A stretch of 64,000 nt of DNA from Streptomyces albus subsp. albus (GTDB lineage Bacteria; Actinomycetota; Actinomycetes; Streptomycetales; Streptomycetaceae): positions 1 to 64,000 of the forward strand of contig NZ_JODR01000006.1 of the NCBI RefSeq assembly GCF_000725885.1, in the 5' to 3' direction. Positions 62,881 to 64,000 of this stretch are shown piece after piece. Made by a program: the position numbers and the translations under genes. Each line of letters opens with the position of its first letter. The stretch's first letter is position 1. A model generated the notes under the pieces. That model was not told the DNA's origin, searched no databases, and saw only the letters and a program-made list of their open reading frames with translations.

Positions 62881-64000
62881 GTGAGGCTCAGAAACGCGCT
62901 GCTCGATGTGACGCCTTTGCGGTCCTCACGGCCCTTCCGGCTGCTGTGGACGGGCCGGAGCCTCTCGGGCCTGGGCAGTCAGATGACCCTCGTCGCGGTC
63001 ATGTACCAGATCTGGGAGAGCACGCACAGCACCATGTGGACGGGGGCCGTCGGACTGGCCCAGGCCGTTCCGGTCCTCGTTCTCGGTCTGTTCGCCGGGG
63101 CGCTCGTGGACCGTGTGGACCGGCGGAAGATCTATCTGCTGACGACCGCCGGACAGGCCGTGTGCGCGCTGCTGCTGACCCTGCAGGCACTGCTCGCACC
63201 GCTGCCCCCCGCCGGAGTGCTCGCGCTGGTGGCCGCCCAGTCCTGCTGTGTCGCCGCGGGCGGACCGGCCGCCCGCACCTTCGTCCCGCACCTGCTGCCG
63301 CGCGAACAGCTCGCCGCGGGGCTCGCGTTGAACCGGATCTCCTTCCAGGGCGCCATGCTGGCCGGCCCCGCCCTGGGCGGGCTCGTCACAGGCGGTCTGG
63401 GCGTCGGCGTCTGCTACCTGACCGACGCCGTCACCTTCCTGGCGGCCTTCCTCGGCGCTCTCGGGCTGCCGCGGATGGCGCCCGGAGCCGAGTCCGCACG
63501 CCCCGGCGTACGCGGGGTACTCGACGGGCTGGCGTTCCTGGCCCGCACCCCGGCGATCCGCGGGGCGCTCCTGACCGATCTGGCCACCACCGTGCTGTCC
63601 ATGCCGATCAGCCTGTTCCCACTGATCAACGCGGAGCGGTTCGACGGCGACCCGCGCACCCTCGGACTGTTCCTCACCGCCGTGGCCGTGGGCGGCGTCG
63701 TCGCCTCCCTGTTCTCCGGGACGTTCACCCGGCTCCCCCGCCCCGGCCTGGTCATGCTCGCCGGGTCCGGCACCTGGGGCGTCGCGCTCGCCCTGTGCGG
63801 GGCGGCTCCCGGCGCGTGGACCGCGCTCGGCTGCCTCGCCCTGGCCGGGGCCGCCGACACCGTCTCCGTCGTCGCCCGCAGCACCGTCATCCAGACGCAC
63901 ACGCCCCTGGAACTCCTCGGCCGGGTCAGCGCCGCGGAACAGATCGTCGGTCAAGCCGGGCCGGACGTCGGCAACATGCGGGCCGGTGTCGTCGCCGACG
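62881..64000 (+). CDS. MFS transporter (EntS/MFS_3 type), 3'-truncated at window edge
   Basis: GTG 62881 with GGGAGA six bases upstream; the frame stays open to the window end, giving 373 visible residues. It begins with the cytoplasmic PFRLLWTGRSLSGLGSQMTLVAVMYQIWE, followed by at least nine hydrophobic segments. The loop GALVDRVDRRKIY matches the conserved motif between helices 2 and 3 of MFS exporters. The pattern fits the enterobactin-exporter-like MFS_3 group. Divergent from the PNPOx/A-T-R operon, it is a candidate exporter for that product. Confidence 0.92.
   Translation, partial: MRLRNALLDVTPLRSSRPFRLLWTGRSLSGLGSQMTLVAVMYQIWESTHSTMWTGAVGLAQAVPVLVLGLFAGALVDRVDRRKIYLLTTAGQAVCALLLTLQALLAPLPPAGVLALVAAQSCCVAAGGPAARTFVPHLLPREQLAAGLALNRISFQGAMLAGPALGGLVTGGLGVGVCYLTDAVTFLAAFLGALGLPRMAPGAESARPGVRGVLDGLAFLARTPAIRGALLTDLATTVLSMPISLFPLINAERFDGDPRTLGLFLTAVAVGGVVASLFSGTFTRLPRPGLVMLAGSGTWGVALALCGAAPGAWTALGCLALAGAADTVSVVARSTVIQTHTPLELLGRVSAAEQIVGQAGPDVGNMRAGVVAD

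Overview
The window is very GC-rich, with near-saturated G/C at third codon positions. Together with modular type I polyketide synthases, a LAL-type LuxR regulator, paired cytochromes P450 and a single TTA codon among the genes, this points to Streptomyces or a close actinomycete relative. No rRNA, tRNA, CRISPR, insertion sequence or phage gene was seen.

Bases 1-31 kb hold five modular PKS genes. PKS1 (cut at the left edge; DH-KR-ACP then KS-AT-KR-ACP), PKS2 (KS-AT-KR-ACP), PKS3 (KS-AT-KR-ACP-TE) and PKS4 (KS-AT-DH-ER-KR-ACP) run rightward. PKS5 (KS-AT-KR-ACP) runs leftward and converges on PKS4 across a hairpin. The gene with the terminal thioesterase lies in the middle, so gene order is not module order. 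AT motifs predict methylmalonyl (PKS1 second module, PKS4), malonyl (PKS2, PKS3) and ethylmalonyl (PKS5) extenders. If PKS1-PKS2-PKS3 are the last proteins, the acid end of the product would be a 6-methyl-3,5,7-trihydroxy-8-ene acyl chain released by the TE.

Bases 31-41 kb hold tailoring and supply genes: a small ferredoxin, an NAD(P)-binding protein, a P450, an MFS exporter, a type II thioesterase, crotonyl-CoA carboxylase/reductase (makes ethylmalonyl-CoA, matching PKS5) and a LAL regulator. Bases 41-45 kb hold a fused EPSP-synthase-like/acyl-CoA ligase protein of the kind used to make cyclohexane-carboxylate starters from shikimate. It is followed by a frameshifted 3' remnant of a dienoyl-CoA-reductase-like gene, so the starter cassette looks partly decayed.

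Bases 45-48 kb carry a tandem P450 pair. The first lacks the ExxR motif (CYP157-like), contains the only TTA codon I found and appears frameshifted near its 3' end. From about 47.7 kb the content looks like general chromosome: yciO, a FAD monooxygenase with a TetR regulator, a secreted penicillin-acylase-family hydrolase, an AhpD-like protein, a membrane acyltransferase and two surface-glycan transferases. The right edge holds a separate small locus: a single-module adenylation-carrier-reductase enzyme, a flavin/pyridoxamine-oxidase-fold protein and a partial MFS exporter.

A recurring oddity is expansion of short tandem repeats in PKS interdomain linkers (PKS1, PKS2 and PKS4) and in two membrane proteins. 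Product identity and module order cannot be settled from this window because the loading module and earlier modules lie outside it.
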